DNA of 64,000 bases from positions 6,216,001-6,280,000 of the forward strand of contig NZ_CP029550.1 of NCBI RefSeq assembly GCF_003173715.1. The letters are read 5' to 3'. Made by a program: the position numbers and the translations under genes. This stretch comes from Methylobacterium durans (lineage in GTDB: Bacteria > Pseudomonadota > Alphaproteobacteria > Rhizobiales > Beijerinckiaceae). The notes beneath the pieces were generated by a model. The model was given only the letters and a program-made list of their open reading frames with translations. It made no database searches and was not told where the DNA came from. Below, one piece after another: positions 36,941 through 48,444 of the stretch (position 1 is the stretch's first letter; each line of letters starts with the position of its first letter).

Positions 36941-37642
36941 TCAGGCCGCCGCTCCGCGTCCTGCCTGTAGGGGAACGAGGCGCAGGGCCACCCCGAGCGA
37001 TTCGGCCAAGCCATCGTCCCTCCGCTCTACCATGACGAGGCGGCCGATTCCCCGATTCTCCGTGCCGGCGAGACCGGCGACGAGCCGGCCGCCGGGTGCG
37101 AGCGCGGCGACGAGGCCGTCGGAAAGTCCCGGCACCGAGCCGTTGACGAGGATGCGATCGAAGGCGCCCTCCGCCAGCCGGGCGAGGCCGTCCGCCCGCA
37201 GGATGCGCAGGCCCGCGGCCGGGCCGAGCCTCTCGCGGGCGGCCGCTGCGAGGCCCGCGTAGAGCTCCAGGCTCGTGACCGCGCCGGCGCCGAGTTGCAG
37301 CAGCAGGGCGGTGGCGTAGCCGGAGCCGGTGCCGATCTCGAGTACCCGCTGCCCCTGCGCGAGATCGAGGGCGACGAGCATCGCGGCCACCGTCGTCGGC
37401 GCCGTCATGGTGGCTCCGCAGGGCAGCGGCAGGGCGAGGTCGCGCCGGGCCAGATCCCGGTGGGCCGCCGGCGCGAACCGCTCCCGGGGCACGAGCTCCA
37501 TCGCCCGTAGGACGCCCCTGTCGCGCACGCCCCGCTCGCGGAGCGCCAGCACGAAGGCGGCGTTCTCGACGGCGCTGCCCGCGTCGTCGGGTCTGGATAT
37601 CGGATCGGCGCTCGTCACCGGCCCAGGCTCGCACGGATGCAC
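36941..37642 (-). CDS. pcm: Protein-L-isoaspartate O-methyltransferase
   Basis: A cytosolic SAM-dependent enzyme that begins repair of isoaspartyl residues. The 233 residues include VLRAMELVPRERFAP, DLALPLPCGATMTAPTTVAA, the SAM-binding VLEIGTGSGYATALLLQLGA, and the post-loop FDRILVNGSVPGL. The first 20 residues are poorly conserved, so the start may be MELVPRER-proximal. It follows surE, its usual partner (surE-pcm), by 62 bases. Confidence 0.92.
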   Translation of the reverse strand: MHPCEPGPVTSADPISRPDDAGSAVENAAFVLALRERGVRDRGVLRAMELVPRERFAPAAHRDLARRDLALPLPCGATMTAPTTVAAMLVALDLAQGQRVLEIGTGSGYATALLLQLGAGAVTSLELYAGLAAAARERLGPAAGLRILRADGLARLAEGAFDRILVNGSVPGLSDGLVAALAPGGRLVAGLAGTENRGIGRLVMVERRDDGLAESLGVALRLVPLQAGRGAAA

Positions 37643-37685
37643 CCCGAAGGGCCAGGGGCCGAGCTCCGCTCGCGGCCCCTACCGC

Positions 37686-37715
37686 GCCCTATTCCGCGAC
37701 GGCCCTATTCCGCGA
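37686..37715. repeat. Tandem duplication at the surE stop codon
   Basis: GCCCTATTCCGCGA is present at 37686-37699 and 37702-37715, period 16. The second copy contains the last surE codons and stop, so the duplication is just downstream of the gene. Confidence 0.6.
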
Positions 37716-38468
37716 AGGCTTGCGCGAAGCGCGTCAGCGTCGGCTCGTCGGTGAGGTCGAGGCGCAGGGGCGTCACCGAGATGCGGTTCTCGGCGATGGC
37801 CTTGAGGTCTGTGCCGCGGCCGGGCTCGAAACGCGCCTTGGCGAAGGCGAGCCAGAAATAGGGGTTGCCGCGCCCGTCCCGGCGCGCGTCGATGGCCAGC
37901 AGCGCTTGGTTGCGCTGACCCTGGGCCGCCACCGCGATCCCCGCGACCTCCTCCGGCTCGCAATCGGGGAAGTTCACGTTGACGAGGATGCCGGGCTCGA
38001 TCCCGGTCTCCAGGATCTTACGGATCACCTTCGGACCGTGATGCGCGGCGCAGTGCCACTTAATCGCCCCGCGCCCCCCGGGCCGTAGGCTTGGCTGAGC
38101 GCGATCGACTTCACATTGAGGATGGTGCCTTCCATCGCGCCCGCGATGGTACCCGAATAGGTCACGTCCTCGGCGACGTTCTGGCCCCGGTTCACGCCCG
38201 ACAGCACGAGGTCCGGCCCGTGCTCCTCGAGGATGTGGCGCACGCCCATGATCACGCAGTCGGAGGGCGTGCCCTTCACGGCGAAGCGCTTCTCCGCGAC
38301 CTGGCGCAAGCGCAGCGGATCGTTGAGCGACAGGGAATGGGAGACGCCGGATTGATCGGTCTCGGGAGCGACCACCCAGACATCGTCGGAGAGGTGGCGT
38401 GCGATGGTCTCCAGCGTCTCCAGCCCCGGCGCGTGGATGCCGTCGTCGTTCGTGACGAGAATGCGCAT
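37705..38468 (-). pseudogene. surE: 5'/3'-nucleotidase SurE, one-base frameshift
   Basis: A stationary-phase survival nucleotidase. The first 138 residues read [48 protein letters not shown] and [20 protein letters not shown], then end prematurely after [10 protein letters not shown]. One extra base at the C run 38067-38070 (G on the coding strand) continues with [20 protein letters not shown] and the normal C-terminus NVNFPDCEP to LTRFAQAFAE, giving 254 residues. The metal-binding DD and SGVNRG motifs are intact. The ATG is at 38468, 1 base from serS. Confidence 0.92.
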
Positions 38469-39751
38469 CAGATCTTCGGTCCCTCGATCCGGTTGAGGCC
38501 CCCCATATGGGGCTGGAGCGCGGACGGGATCGTGACGCTGCCGTCCGGGTTCTGGTAGTTCTCCATCACGGCGATCAGCGCGCGGCCGACCGCGACGCCC
38601 GAGCCGTTCAGGGTGTGGAGGTAGGCGGGCTTGCCGTCCTTCGAGCGGTAGCGCGCGTTCATCCGCCGCGCCTGGAAGTCGCCGCAGACGGAGCAGGAGG
38701 AGATCTCGCGGTAGGTTTCCTGGCCGGGCATCCAGACCTCGATGTCGTAGGTCTTCTGCGATGCAAATCCCATGTCGCCGGTGCACAGCGTCATCACCCG
38801 AAAGGGCAGCTCGAGGGCCTTCAGCACCGCCTCGGCGCAGGCGAGCATGCGCTCGTGCTCCTCCGCCGACTTCTCCGGCGCCGTGATCGAGACAAGTTCG
38901 ACCTTGTTGAACTGGTGCTGGCGCAGCATGCCGCGGGTGTCGCGCCCCGCCGCGCCCGCTTCCGCCCGGAAGCAGGGCGTGAGGGCGGTGAAGCGCAAGG
39001 GGAGTTCGCCCTCGGACAGGATGCTCTCGCGCACGAGGTTGGTGAGGGGGACTTCCGCCGTGGGGATCAGCCAGTAGCCGTCGCCCGCCGCGAACTGGTC
39101 GTCGCGGAATTTCGGCAATTGCGCCGTGCCGAACATCGCCTCGTCGCGCACGAGGATCGGCGGTGCCACCTCGGTGTAGCCGTGCTCTGTCGTGTGGAGA
39201 TTGAGCATGAACTGGCCGAGCGCCCTCTCCAATCGGGCGAGTTGACCCTTCAGCACCACGAAGCGGGAGCCCGAGAGCCGCGCCGCCGCCTCGAAATCCA
39301 TCAATCCGAAGGCTTCGCCAAGTTCGAAATGCTGGCGGCCCTTCTCCAGCCAGGGATGGGTCGGCTCGAAGCGGCGGTACTCGACGTTGCCGTGCTCGTC
39401 GGCGCCCTCCGGAACATCGGTCTTTGGCCGGTTCGGGATCGAGGCGAGGCGCTCGTCGAGCGCCCTGGCGGCCGCCGCTTGCGCCGCGTCGAGGGCCGGC
39501 CCCTCCTCCTTGAGGCGGGCGACCTCGGTCATCAATCCTTCCGCCCGCGCCTCGTCGCGCGCCTTCTTGGCCGCGCCGATCTCCTTGGCCAGCGCGTTGC
39601 GCCGCTCTTGATTCCCTTGCGCCGCTGAGACCGCGCCGCGGCGGGCCTCGTCGAGGGCGATCAGCTCGGCGGAGAGCGGCGAGAGCCCGCGCCGCTGCAG
39701 GTCGTGATCGAACGCAGTCGGGTTCTCGCGGATGGCGCGGATGTCGTGCAT
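38468..39751 (-). CDS. serS: Seryl-tRNA synthetase
   Basis: Class II synthetase of 427 residues from ATG 39751 ([11 protein letters not shown], the family start); an in-frame upstream start at 39790 is unlikely. The N-terminal coiled-coil arm (residues 30-100) is followed by the catalytic core with motif 2 [31 protein letters not shown], and motif 3 [19 protein letters not shown]. The surE ATG overlaps the last base of the serS region, so the two are probably co-transcribed. The gene follows tatC by 118 bases. Confidence 0.97.
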   Translation of the reverse strand: MHDIRAIRENPTAFDHDLQRRGLSPLSAELIALDEARRGAVSAAQGNQERRNALAKEIGAAKKARDEARAEGLMTEVARLKEEGPALDAAQAAAARALDERLASIPNRPKTDVPEGADEHGNVEYRRFEPTHPWLEKGRQHFELGEAFGLMDFEAAARLSGSRFVVLKGQLARLERALGQFMLNLHTTEHGYTEVAPPILVRDEAMFGTAQLPKFRDDQFAAGDGYWLIPTAEVPLTNLVRESILSEGELPLRFTALTPCFRAEAGAAGRDTRGMLRQHQFNKVELVSITAPEKSAEEHERMLACAEAVLKALELPFRVMTLCTGDMGFASQKTYDIEVWMPGQETYREISSCSVCGDFQARRMNARYRSKDGKPAYLHTLNGSGVAVGRALIAVMENYQNPDGSVTIPSALQPHMGGLNRIEGPKI

Positions 39752-39868
39752 GGGACGGCTCTGATCCTGGGCGCAGACGCTTTGCAGCATCGCTCCCCGC
39801 GGGACAAGGCCGGAGGCGCCGCGCCGAGCGGGACCAGGCGCCCCGCGCGGGACCGGCCAGGAACCGCC

Positions 39869-40669
39869 CTAAGGCTCCAGCCCCTCGGCGGCGCGCCGGG
39901 CCGCGCGCACCTTCTCGATGCGGGAGACCGAGAGCACGGAGGCCTCGTAGAGGAGGAGCATCGGGATCGCGAGCGAGAGCTGCGAAATCACGTCGGGCGG
40001 GGTCAGGATCGCCGCCGCCACGAAGACGAGCACGATGGCGTAGCGGCGCTTCTCCTTCAGGAAGGCGGAGTCGATGACGCCGATCTGGCCGAGCAGCGTC
40101 AGGATCACCGGCAGCTGGAAGGCGATGCCGAAGGCGAAGATCAGGGTCATGATCAGCGAGAGGTATTCGTCGACCTTCGGCAGCAACGCGATCGTCGGCT
40201 CGCCCGCCACGCCGACCTGCTGCAGGCTCACCGAGAACTTGATGAGGAGCGGCATGGCGAGGAAGAACACCACCAGCGCGCCCAGCACGAAGAAGATCGG
40301 GGTCGCGATCAGGTAGGGCAGGAAGGCCTTGCGCTCGTTGCGGTAGAGGCCCGGCGCCACGAAGGCGTAGATCTGCGTCGCGATCACCGGAAAGGCGAGG
40401 AAGGCCGCGCCGAAGACCGAGAGCTTGATGTTGGTGAAGACCTGCTCGAGGAAGTGCGTCGCGATGAGCTTCGCGTTCTCCGCGCCCACCACCGAGACGT
40501 AGGGGTGGACGAGGATGTTGTAGATGTCCTTCGCGAAGAAGAAGCATCCGAAGAACATCACCACGAACGCGACGAGCGACTTGATCAGCCGTGAGCGCAG
40601 CTCGATCAGGTGCTCGATGAGCGGGGCCCGCGAGGCCTCGATCTCCGCCTCATCCGCCTCGTTGATCAT
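39869..40669 (-). CDS. tatC: Sec-independent protein translocase TatC
   Basis: A 266-residue receptor subunit of the twin-arginine translocon with six membrane helices. Signatures are [39 protein letters not shown], and [19 protein letters not shown], plus [20 protein letters not shown] and the last helix pair [20 protein letters not shown]. It lies 3 bases downstream of tatB, so the tatBC pair is translated together. Confidence 0.97.
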   Translation of the reverse strand: MINEADEAEIEASRAPLIEHLIELRSRLIKSLVAFVVMFFGCFFFAKDIYNILVHPYVSVVGAENAKLIATHFLEQVFTNIKLSVFGAAFLAFPVIATQIYAFVAPGLYRNERKAFLPYLIATPIFFVLGALVVFFLAMPLLIKFSVSLQQVGVAGEPTIALLPKVDEYLSLIMTLIFAFGIAFQLPVILTLLGQIGVIDSAFLKEKRRYAIVLVFVAAAILTPPDVISQLSLAIPMLLLYEASVLSVSRIEKVRAARRAAEGLEP

Positions 40670-40672
40670 GAT

Positions 40673-41143
40673 TCAGGCGCCCGGCGGTGTGGCGGGTTGA
40701 TCGGAAGCGAGCGGGTCGGCGGCTGGCGCGTGCGGCGGACGCGGCACATCGTAGCTGCCCCCCTGGCTGCCACTATACCCGGCCTCCGCCCGCAATTGCG
40801 CCGTCGCTTCAGCGAGGGCGTCGGGACCCGGCTTCGCGGCATTGCGGCCCTCACGGGCCTCGATCGCACCCTTGAGTTCGTCGCGAATGGTCTGGACCGG
40901 ATTGAAGCCCTGAGTGCCCGACCCGACCGTCCGCTTGATGCCGTCGACCTCGCGGCGCACCTCGTCGAGCTCGGCCTCGCGGATCGCCTCGTTGAACTGC
41001 ATCTGGAACTCGCCGGCCATGCGGCGCAGCTTGCCCGTGATCTGCCCGACGGTGCGCAAGGCCTTCGGCAGATCCTTCGGCCCGATCACGATGAGGGCGA
41101 CGCCGCCGATCAGCATCACCTCGCCCCAACTCATGTCCAGCAT
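40673..41143 (-). CDS. tatB: Sec-independent protein translocase TatB
   Basis: A 156-residue protein from ATG 41143. Upstream in-frame sequence to 41218 is basic and low-complexity and was not chosen. It has the N-terminal helix MLDMSWGEVMLIGGVALIVI, the hinge GPKDLPKALRTVGQITGKL and an amphipathic helix (MAGEFQMQFNEAIREAELDE), then a Pro/Ala-rich tail. It works with TatC in recognising twin-arginine substrates. Confidence 0.94.
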   Translation of the reverse strand: MLDMSWGEVMLIGGVALIVIGPKDLPKALRTVGQITGKLRRMAGEFQMQFNEAIREAELDEVRREVDGIKRTVGSGTQGFNPVQTIRDELKGAIEAREGRNAAKPGPDALAEATAQLRAEAGYSGSQGGSYDVPRPPHAPAADPLASDQPATPPGA

Positions 41144-41268
41144 GTCGTCGACGTTCCTGGGGCCCTGCGGGCCGCGCCTTCCCGAGCGGGGCGGACGGTG
41201 CCCGGCGCGTCGCGGCATGAGCCCTTACACCAACGCGGCTCGCGTGCCAGCCGCTCCGGGCAACCTCC

Positions 41269-41562
41269 TCAGACGGGCTTGTCGCGGGCCGGCAAATGGC
41301 TCGCCGGGATCGCCGTGCCGGGGCTCGGCTCGCTCGCGGGCTGGCCCGCATGCGGGATCGTGCGGACGGGCTCGTTCGCGGAGACCGGCGGAGCCTGGGC
41401 CGGCGTGCCCTGGGCCGGCGCCTCATCGTCCGCCATGCCCTTCTTGAACGCCTTGATGCCCTTGGCGACGTCGCCCATCAGGTCCGAGATCTTGCCGCGG
41501 CCGAACAGCAGCATCACGATCGCGGCGACGATGATCCAGTGCCAGATACTCATGCTGCCCAT
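41269..41562 (-). CDS. tatA: Sec-independent protein translocase TatA
   Basis: A 97-residue pore-forming subunit. [20 protein letters not shown] is followed by the conserved [20 protein letters not shown] and a long Pro/Ala-rich acidic tail. The FGRGKI motif is canonical. It is the first gene of the tatABC row and sits directly behind nagZ, where many relatives carry scpA and scpB. Confidence 0.95.
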   Translation of the reverse strand: MGSMSIWHWIIVAAIVMLLFGRGKISDLMGDVAKGIKAFKKGMADDEAPAQGTPAQAPPVSANEPVRTIPHAGQPASEPSPGTAIPASHLPARDKPV

Positions 41563-41694
41563 GGCAACCTCCTGCGCCGCAGGCCCCTGCCGGGCGGCGC
41601 CGTCCTGCGTGGTCGGGTTGGCGCGAACCTAAGGATCGCACCCGGCGAACACAAGGCGCCCGCGGCCTTCGGTCCGGGAGGCGGAGTGCCGGGT

Positions 41695-42701
41695 TCAGGC
41701 CGCCGCGGAGAGTCCCGCCTCGAAGCGGGCGCGGGCCTCGCGGACGTCGAAGCTGTCGCTCTCGGGCCGCAGACGGGCGAGCGCGGCCTCGGCCCGGCGC
41801 AGGGCCTCGCCCGCGAGCGCCGGCGCGCCCTCGGCGACCGCCTCCATCTCGGCTCGGTCGCCGTTGCAATGGAGCGCCACGTCGATGCCGGCCGCGAAGG
41901 CGGTCTCGGCGCGGGCCCGGAACGGGCCCGTGAGCGCGTGCATCGAGAGATCGTCGGTCATCAGCAGGCCGTCGAAGCCGATCGCGCCGCGGATGATCTC
42001 GCGCACCACGATCGGCGATTGCGTCGCCGGCCGCTCCGGATCGATGGCCGAGAAGACCACATGCGCGCTCATGGCGAGCGGCAGGTCGGCGAGCGCCCGG
42101 AAGGGCTGGAAATCCTGCGCAGCGAGACTGTCGCGGGGGGCTTCGACCACGGGCAGGCCGTGATGGCTGTCGCAGGCGGCGCGGCCGTGGCCGGGAATGT
42201 GCTTCATCACCGGCAGGACGCCGCCCGCCATCAGGCCCTCGGCCACGGCCCGGCCGATCTCGGCGACGGCCGCCGGGCTCGTGCCGTAGGCGCGGTCGCC
42301 GATGATGTCGTGGCTGCCCTCCACCGGCACGTCGAGCACGGGGGCGCAATCGACGTTGATGCCGACGCTGGCGAGGTCGTGCGCCATCAGCCGCGCGCCG
42401 AGGCGCGCCATGGCGGCCGCCGAACCGTCGAGGCGGCCGAACCGGCGCCCGGCCGGGTAGGCGGGCCAGTGGGGCGGCCCCATCCGCTGCACCCGGCCGC
42501 CCTCTTGGTCGATCAGGATCGGCGCGTCGTCCCGGCCGATCGCGGCGCGCAGAGCCCCGGTCAGAGCTCGCACCTCCTCGGGCGTGCCGATGTTGCGCTT
42601 GAACAGGATGAAGCCCCAGGGCTGCGCAGCCCGGAAGAAATCGGCCTCCTCGGGGAGAGGGTTCGGCCGGCGCAACCGAGGATGAGGGCACGGGAGGTCA
42701 T
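41695..42701 (-). pseudogene. nagZ: Beta-N-acetylhexosaminidase NagZ, one-base frameshift near the N-terminus
   Basis: A GH3 enzyme of cytosolic peptidoglycan recycling. The true start is likely ATG 42701 (MTSRALILGCAGRTLSP), which then needs one extra base at the C run 42652-42655 to join EEADFFRAAQPWGFILFKRN. The rest is normal: DAPILIDQEGGRVQRMGPPH, INVDCAPVLD, VMKHIPGHGRAACDSHHGLP with the catalytic His region, and FDGLLMTDDLSMHALTG. The restored length is 335 residues. It sits between the SPOR gene and tatA, the usual place. Confidence 0.92.
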
Positions 42702-42941
42702 CGGGGTTCTGGCTCGCGGAGGGCTCTGCGGCGAATCACGGGGTCAGCGTCGTGCGGGCTCTCGGCCCGCGACAAGGCGGAATCGGGGAGGCCGGAGGGG
42801 TTCCCGGCAGGCCGTCCGTCCGTGTTGCATTCGGGCGTCAGGCGATCGTCGGAGGGCGTCGGGCCGGTTGCGGGCGGGGCGGGCGCGGCCGGACCCTGCC
42901 CGAAGGATCGTCTTCCCGCGCCGGTCGCGCTCGGCCTCCGC

Positions 42942-44365
42942 TCAGTTCTTGGCGACGAAGCACTGGCCGCCGGCGGCCTGCAGCTGGTTGCAGAGGCTCG
43001 TCGCCTCGTTCTTCCCGAGCGGCCCGACGCGCACCCGCCAGATCGTCTTGCCGTTCACCTCCGCCTGCCGGATCAGCTCCGGCTGGCCCGCGAGCTGGGT
43101 GTACTTGCCCTGCATCTGCTTGAAAGCGGTCTGGGCCTCGGCGGCGCTGGTGCGCACGCCGAGCTGGACCGCGAAGCCCCCGACGGAGGCGGCGGACGGG
43201 CTCGTGGCGGCGGTCGTCGCCGGGGCATCGACCGCGGCCGTCGCTTCGGGCGCAACGGAGGCGACGCGCTGAGGCGCCTTGGCGCGGGTCGGGGCGGGTG
43301 CGGGCACGACCGGCGTGCTCTCGGCCGCAGGCGGCGGCGCGGTGGGCGTCGGAGCCGGCGTCGGCAGCGGCATCGCCTGGCGCGCGGGGCGGGCCTTCGG
43401 GGCGGCCTCCTCGCTCCCCGGCAGGGTCATGGTGGGGATGACCGAGGGCGTCGCCGTCTCAGCCACGGTCTCGCGAGCCGCGGGCGGGGGCGGCGTGTCG
43501 GGCTTGACCGAGACGGTGCGGACGCGGCGCGGCTCGCCGAAGGCGTCGGTCAGGCCGCCCGGTGTCGTGCCGGATTCCGCCGCGGTCTGGCTGGCCGCCG
43601 ACGTCCCACCCGCCGCGCGGGCGGCCTGGGCGACGTCGAGGGGCTGCTCCTCGCGGTTGACGATGCGGATCTGTCCGTCCTTGGCCTTGGGCTCGTAGAT
43701 CTGCTTGTTCTGGTCGGGGATCTCGACGCCGTCGGCGGTCTTGGGCGCGATCTTGAGGGGGGCTGTGTCGGCCTGGATCACGGGCACGCCGCCGCCGACA
43801 CGGCCGGAATGCAGACTGCGCCAAGTCAGCGCCCCGGTCACCGAGATCGCGACGACGGCGATACCGGCGCCGACCGAGACGAGGCGCCGGCGATGCGGAG
43901 TCGGCTTGCGGCTGCGCTCGACGTAGGCCGCGTCGGACTCCGCCGATTCCTCCGTTCCCTGCCCGTGATAGCCGGACTCGGCCGGGTAGTCCCGGTCGAC
44001 GGAGGCGAGATACTGGTCGAAGGCGTCGGCCGGGCTCGTGCCCTGTGCCGTGGCCGAATGGGCGGAGGCCTGGTGCGCCGGCACCTGTTCCGTGACGAAG
44101 CTCGGCTCGACGCGCCGGGCCGGCGCGCCCTCCCCGCCGCGGCGCCCGTCTCGGGCCTCCAGCAGCGCGCGGAAGGGATCATCCTGGCCGACGATGCGGG
44201 CGAGCTCGGCGAGCGGATCGGATTTCGGCTCGGGCCGCGATTCGATCCGCGGCTCGACCCGGGCGGCGCCCGGCACGACCGTCGGGCGCGGGGCGCTCGA
44301 CTGGGGTGCTGCAGGTCGCGCGCGAAGGCCTCGAAATCGATCTGGGCCCGCGATGCGTTGGTCAT
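42942..44365 (-). pseudogene. SPOR-domain membrane protein, one-base frameshift near the N-terminus
   Basis: The start MTNASRAQIDFEAFARDLQH reads from 44365. A missing base at GGGG 44303-44306 shifts the frame before SSAPRPTVVPGAARVEPRIE. The restored protein has 474 residues: an acidic cytoplasmic part, a membrane segment (RLVSVGAGIAVVAISVTGAL), a long Pro/Ala/Thr-rich periplasmic linker, and a C-terminal SPOR domain (FAVQLGVRTSAAEAQTAFKQ to LQAAGGQCFVAKN) that binds denuded septal peptidoglycan. It is the usual neighbour between argS and nagZ in this order and probably acts in cell division. Confidence 0.88.
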
Positions 44366-44396
44366 GGCAGCATCCTCAATCTAACGCCGACTCACC

Positions 44397-46154
44397 TCAC
44401 CGCATTTCGCTCGGCGCGGTGACACCCAGGATGGCGAGACCGGAGGCGAGAACGCCTCGGACGGCCTCGACGAGGGCCAACCTCGCCCGTGTGGACTTTC
44501 GGTCGGTTGGATTAACAAACCGTAATTGCGGCAAGTCTTTGCCCTTGTTCCAGAAACTATGGAGCGAACTCGCGACTTCGTAGAGGTGGAAGGCGATCCG
44601 GTGCGGCTCGTGCGCCACGGCAGCCGATTCGAGCACCCGCGGAATTTGCGCGACGAGCCGCATCATCTCCCTCTCTCCAAGATCGGCGAGCAGAGAAAGA
44701 TCAGCCTGCGCAAGGGCTTGCGCCGACAGATCCTCATCCGGCATTGCCTCGCGCGCCTGCCGGAAGACCGAGTGGCAGCGCGCATGCGCATACTGCACGT
44801 AGAAAACGGGATTGTCCTTGGATTGCTCCACGACCTTAGCCAGATCGAAATCGAGCGTCGCGTCGTTCTTGCGGTAGAGCATCATGAAACGAATCGCGTC
44901 GCGCCCGACCTCGTCGATCACCTCCCGCAGAGTGACGAATTCGCCCGCCCGCTTCGACATCTTCACGGGCTCGCCCGCGCGCAGCAGCCGAACGAGCTGG
45001 CAGAGCTTCACGTCGAGGCTCGCCTCCCCGTCCGTGACCGCCTTCACCGCCGCCTGCATCCGCTTGACGTAGCCGCCGTGGTCGGCACCGAGCACGTCGA
45101 TCATGTCGGTGGCGCCGCGCAGGAACTTGTCCCGGTGATAGGCGATGTCGGATGCGAAGTAGGTGTAGGAGCCGTCGGATTTCAGGAGGGGCCGGTCGGT
45201 GTCGTCGCCGAATTCCTGGGTGCGGAACAGCGTCTGCTCCCGATCCTCCCAATCTTCCGGCACTTGTCCCTTCGGCGGCGGCAGGCGCCCCTCGTAGACG
45301 AGGCCGCGGGCGCGCAGATCCGCGAGCAACGCCGAGACCGAGCCCGGTCCGTCTCCGTGCAGCGTGCGCTCGGAGAAGAAGACGTCGTGGTGGATGCCGA
45401 TCGCGGCGAGATCGCCGCGGATCATGTCCATCATCAGGGCGATGGCGGTCTCGCGGACGAGGGGCAGCCAATCCGCCTCGGGCTTTGCCGCGAGCGCGCC
45501 GCCGTGCTCGCGCGCCAACGCTTCTCCGACGGGCTTGAGATAGTCGCCCGGGTAGAGGCCCTCGGGGATCGGGCCCACATCCTCACCGAGCGCCTCGCGG
45601 TAGCGCAGGAACGCGGAGCGGGCGAGCACGTCGACCTGTGCGCCCGCGTCGTTGATGTAGTACTCGCGCGTGACATCGCGGCCCGCCGCCACGAGGAGGT
45701 TCGCGAGCGCATCGCCGAACACCGCGCCGCGCCCGTGACCGACATGCATCGGGCCGGTGGGATTGGCCGAGACGTACTCGATGTTGACCTTGCCGCCGGG
45801 AAGCTTGGCGCGCGCGAAGCCTTCCGGGTCTGCCAGCACGGCGCGCACGACGTCGTGGAACACAGCCGGGTCGAGGCGCAGGTTGATGAAGCCGGGGCCT
45901 GCCACGCTCGCCTCGACGATCCGCGGGTCGGTGCGGAGCTCGGCGGCCAGCGCCTCGCCGAGCACTTTCGGGTTCGCCCGCGCCTCCTTGGCGAGCACGA
46001 GGGCGGCGTTGGTGGCGAGGTCGCCGTGGCTCGGGTCGCGCGGCGGCTCAACGACGACGCGAGAGAGGTCGAGGCCGGCCGGGAGCTGCCCGGCGCGGGT
46101 GAGGCTCTCCAGGGCGTCGCGCACCCGCGCCTCGAAGATCGCAAAGATGTTCAT
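44397..46154 (-). CDS. argS: Arginyl-tRNA synthetase
   Basis: Class I synthetase of 585 residues from ATG 46154 ([18 protein letters not shown]). The HIGH-type motif is [20 protein letters not shown] and the KMSKS counterpart is [27 protein letters not shown] and the C-terminal anticodon domain ending [13 protein letters not shown] are typical. The gene lies 110 bases downstream of the thioesterase and 31 bases upstream of the SPOR gene on the same strand. Confidence 0.97.
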   Translation of the reverse strand: MNIFAIFEARVRDALESLTRAGQLPAGLDLSRVVVEPPRDPSHGDLATNAALVLAKEARANPKVLGEALAAELRTDPRIVEASVAGPGFINLRLDPAVFHDVVRAVLADPEGFARAKLPGGKVNIEYVSANPTGPMHVGHGRGAVFGDALANLLVAAGRDVTREYYINDAGAQVDVLARSAFLRYREALGEDVGPIPEGLYPGDYLKPVGEALAREHGGALAAKPEADWLPLVRETAIALMMDMIRGDLAAIGIHHDVFFSERTLHGDGPGSVSALLADLRARGLVYEGRLPPPKGQVPEDWEDREQTLFRTQEFGDDTDRPLLKSDGSYTYFASDIAYHRDKFLRGATDMIDVLGADHGGYVKRMQAAVKAVTDGEASLDVKLCQLVRLLRAGEPVKMSKRAGEFVTLREVIDEVGRDAIRFMMLYRKNDATLDFDLAKVVEQSKDNPVFYVQYAHARCHSVFRQAREAMPDEDLSAQALAQADLSLLADLGEREMMRLVAQIPRVLESAAVAHEPHRIAFHLYEVASSLHSFWNKGKDLPQLRFVNPTDRKSTRARLALVEAVRGVLASGLAILGVTAPSEMR

Positions 46155-46264
46155 GTCTCGAAACGTCCGCTCGCGCGGCCGCGCGGTCGATGTCGGAGAC
46201 GCCGCGGCCGAAGGTTCAGGCCGGCCGCATAGCAAGGGGGGGCGGTGGTGTCACGGACGGGGGT

Positions 46265-46711
46265 TCACATCCATCCGGCGAGCACCGCCCGCATCCCGTC
46301 CGGAAGCGGCACCGGCCGCCGGGTCTCGCGATCCACATAGACGTGCACGAAATGCCCTTGCGCCGCGGCGCGATCCTCCGCTTCGCGGAAGAGCGCGATC
46401 TCGTAGCGCACACTGGAGCGGCCGAGATGGGCTACCCGCACGCCCGCGGTGACGCGGTCTGGGAAGGCGATGCCGGAGAAGTAGCGGCAGCCGGTCTCGA
46501 CCACGAGGCCGATGACGGAGCTTCCCGCGATGTCGAGGAGACCGGCCTCGATCAGGCAGCCATTCACCGCCGTGTCGAAGAAGGCGTAGTAGACGACGTT
46601 GTTGACATGCCCGTAGGCGTCGTTGTCGCCCCAGCGGGTCCCGAGCACGACACGGCGCGGGAAGGCGGACCGCGTCTCGGGCGCGGGGCGTGCGGGCTCG
46701 CCCACGCTCAC
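46265..46711 (-). CDS. Acyl-CoA thioesterase, hot-dog fold (4HBT)
   Basis: A 148-residue cytosolic thioesterase with the 4-hydroxybenzoyl-CoA thioesterase-type signature [20 protein letters not shown], including the catalytic Asp region, then [10 protein letters not shown] and [20 protein letters not shown]. The GTG start at 46711 overlaps the dgt stop by GTGA, so it is coupled to dgt. The acyl chain preference cannot be predicted. Confidence 0.88.
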   Translation of the reverse strand: MSVGEPARPAPETRSAFPRRVVLGTRWGDNDAYGHVNNVVYYAFFDTAVNGCLIEAGLLDIAGSSVIGLVVETGCRYFSGIAFPDRVTAGVRVAHLGRSSVRYEIALFREAEDRAAAQGHFVHVYVDRETRRPVPLPDGMRAVLAGWM

Positions 46712-47955
46712 GGCTCCGCCAGCGGCAGGCCGCGGCTCTCCGGGCTCCAGTGAAGGTCCGGCGTCTCGCGGAAGAGCTTCTTGTGGGCGAGCACGGCGTA
46801 GGTGTCCGTCATGCCGGCGATGTAGTCGGCGATGCGGCGGCGCACCCGCCCCTCCTCCGCCCCCGTGAGGCCGGCGCTCCACTCCTCGGGCATCCGCGCG
46901 GGATCCGCGCAGAAGGCCGAGAACAGGTCGCCGACGATCTGCGCGGCGCGGGCGCGAACCGCCATCACGCCGGGATGACGATACATGCGGGCGTAGAGGA
47001 AGCGCTTGATGGCGGCGTCGGCCTCCGCGACCGGCTCCGAGAAAGCGATGACGGGCGCGCCCGCGTTCCGGATGTCGGCGACACTCGTCGGGGCGAGGGC
47101 TTCGAGGCGCCGCGCACTCTCCGCGATGACGTCCTCGACGAAGCGGGTGATGACGCGGCGGGCGAGCTCGTGCACGCGCCGCGAGGTCTCGAGCCCCGGG
47201 TGAAGGTGTTCGATCTCGTCGAGGAGACCTTTCAGGAAGGGCACCTCGGCGAGGTCGGCGAGGTCGAACAGGCCGGCGCGCAGGCCGTCGTCGAGGTCGT
47301 GGCTGTCGTAGGCGATGTCGTCGGCGAGGGCGGCGGCCTGAGCCTCCGGCCCGGCGAAGCGCGACAGTTCCAGGTCGTTCACGGCATCGTACGCGAGGAT
47401 AGCGGCCGGGATGCCGGCAGCGGCGTAGCGCGGGGTCGGCCGGCCGTCCGGCGTCAGCAGAGGCCCATTGTGCTTGACGAGGCCCTCCAGCGTCTCCCAG
47501 GCGAGATTCAGCCCGTCGAAGCCCGCGTAGCGCCGCTCCAGCCGCGTCACGATGCGCAGAGCCTGGGCGTTGTGGTCGAAGCCGCCATGGGCCGCCATGC
47601 AGGCGTCGAGGGCGTCCTCGCCCGTGTGGCCGAAGCAGGTGTGGCCGAGGTCGTGCGAGAGGGCCAAGGCCTCCGCCAAATCTTCGTCGAGGCCCAGCGC
47701 CCGGGCGAGAGCCCGGGCGATCTGACTCACCTCCAGGGTGTGGGTGAGCCGGGTGCGATAATGGTCGCCCTCGTGGTGCACGAAAACCTGTGTCTTGTGC
47801 TTGAGACGCCGGAAGGCGGTGGAGTGGACGATGCGGTCCCGGTCGCGCTGGAAATCGCTGCGGGTCGGCGAGGCCGCTTCCGCGATCAGCCGGCCCCGGC
47901 ACGCGGCCGGGTCCGTGGCATAGGGCGCACGCCAGCGCTCTCCGTTCTGCCGCAA
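46708..47955 (-). CDS. dgt: Deoxyguanosinetriphosphate triphosphohydrolase-like protein
   Basis: HD-domain dNTPase of 415 residues. Visible are [40 protein letters not shown] with the first metal His, [20 protein letters not shown] carrying the HD pair, and [20 protein letters not shown] with the last Asp. It belongs to the shorter type-2 dgt subfamily typical of Alphaproteobacteria. It is divergent from erpA and coupled to the thioesterase gene. Confidence 0.95.
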   Translation of the reverse strand: MRQNGERWRAPYATDPAACRGRLIAEAASPTRSDFQRDRDRIVHSTAFRRLKHKTQVFVHHEGDHYRTRLTHTLEVSQIARALARALGLDEDLAEALALSHDLGHTCFGHTGEDALDACMAAHGGFDHNAQALRIVTRLERRYAGFDGLNLAWETLEGLVKHNGPLLTPDGRPTPRYAAAGIPAAILAYDAVNDLELSRFAGPEAQAAALADDIAYDSHDLDDGLRAGLFDLADLAEVPFLKGLLDEIEHLHPGLETSRRVHELARRVITRFVEDVIAESARRLEALAPTSVADIRNAGAPVIAFSEPVAEADAAIKRFLYARMYRHPGVMAVRARAAQIVGDLFSAFCADPARMPEEWSAGLTGAEEGRVRRRIADYIAGMTDTYAVLAHKKLFRETPDLHWSPESRGLPLAEP

Positions 47956-48117
47956 GGCCGCTCCTCTCAGCTCCCCGACCTTTCCGCCCGCGTTGCGGCG
48001 GCGGGGCCGTGACCATATCTTGTGGCAGGGCGCCCATCTGGCAATCCGCGGACGCCCGTGTCCCCAGGCGATCCGGGCGCCGACGTCCGAGCATCGCCAC
48101 GAGATCCGCGAGCAATC

Positions 48118-48444
48118 ATGGCCGAGATCACCCTGACGCCCCGCGCCGCCAAGCGCATCAACGAGATCATGGGAGCCGAGCCCCCCGGCTCGTCGCTGCG
48201 CATCAGCGTCAATGGCGGCGGATGTTCCGGCTTCTCCTACGCCTTCGACGTGGCGCAGGGCCGCGAGGCCGACGACATCGTGATCGAGCGGGACGGCGCC
48301 ACCGTGCTCGTCGACGCGATGTCGCTTGCATACATGGCCGGGTCGACCATCGATTTCGTCAACGATCTGATCGGCCAGTCCTTCAAGATCGAGAACCCGC
48401 AGGCGACCGCCTCCTGCGGCTGCGGCACCTCATTCTCTCTCTGA
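48118..48444 (+). CDS. erpA: Iron-sulfur cluster insertion protein ErpA
   Basis: A 108-residue A-type carrier delivering [4Fe-4S] clusters to target enzymes. It has the HesB fold with [20 protein letters not shown] (first Cys of the triad), [20 protein letters not shown], and the terminal [16 protein letters not shown] with the C-G-C pair. ATG at 48118 has GAGCAATC upstream. The divergent position next to dgt matches many relatives. Confidence 0.97.
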   Translation: MAEITLTPRAAKRINEIMGAEPPGSSLRISVNGGGCSGFSYAFDVAQGREADDIVIERDGATVLVDAMSLAYMAGSTIDFVNDLIGQSFKIENPQATASCGCGTSFSL

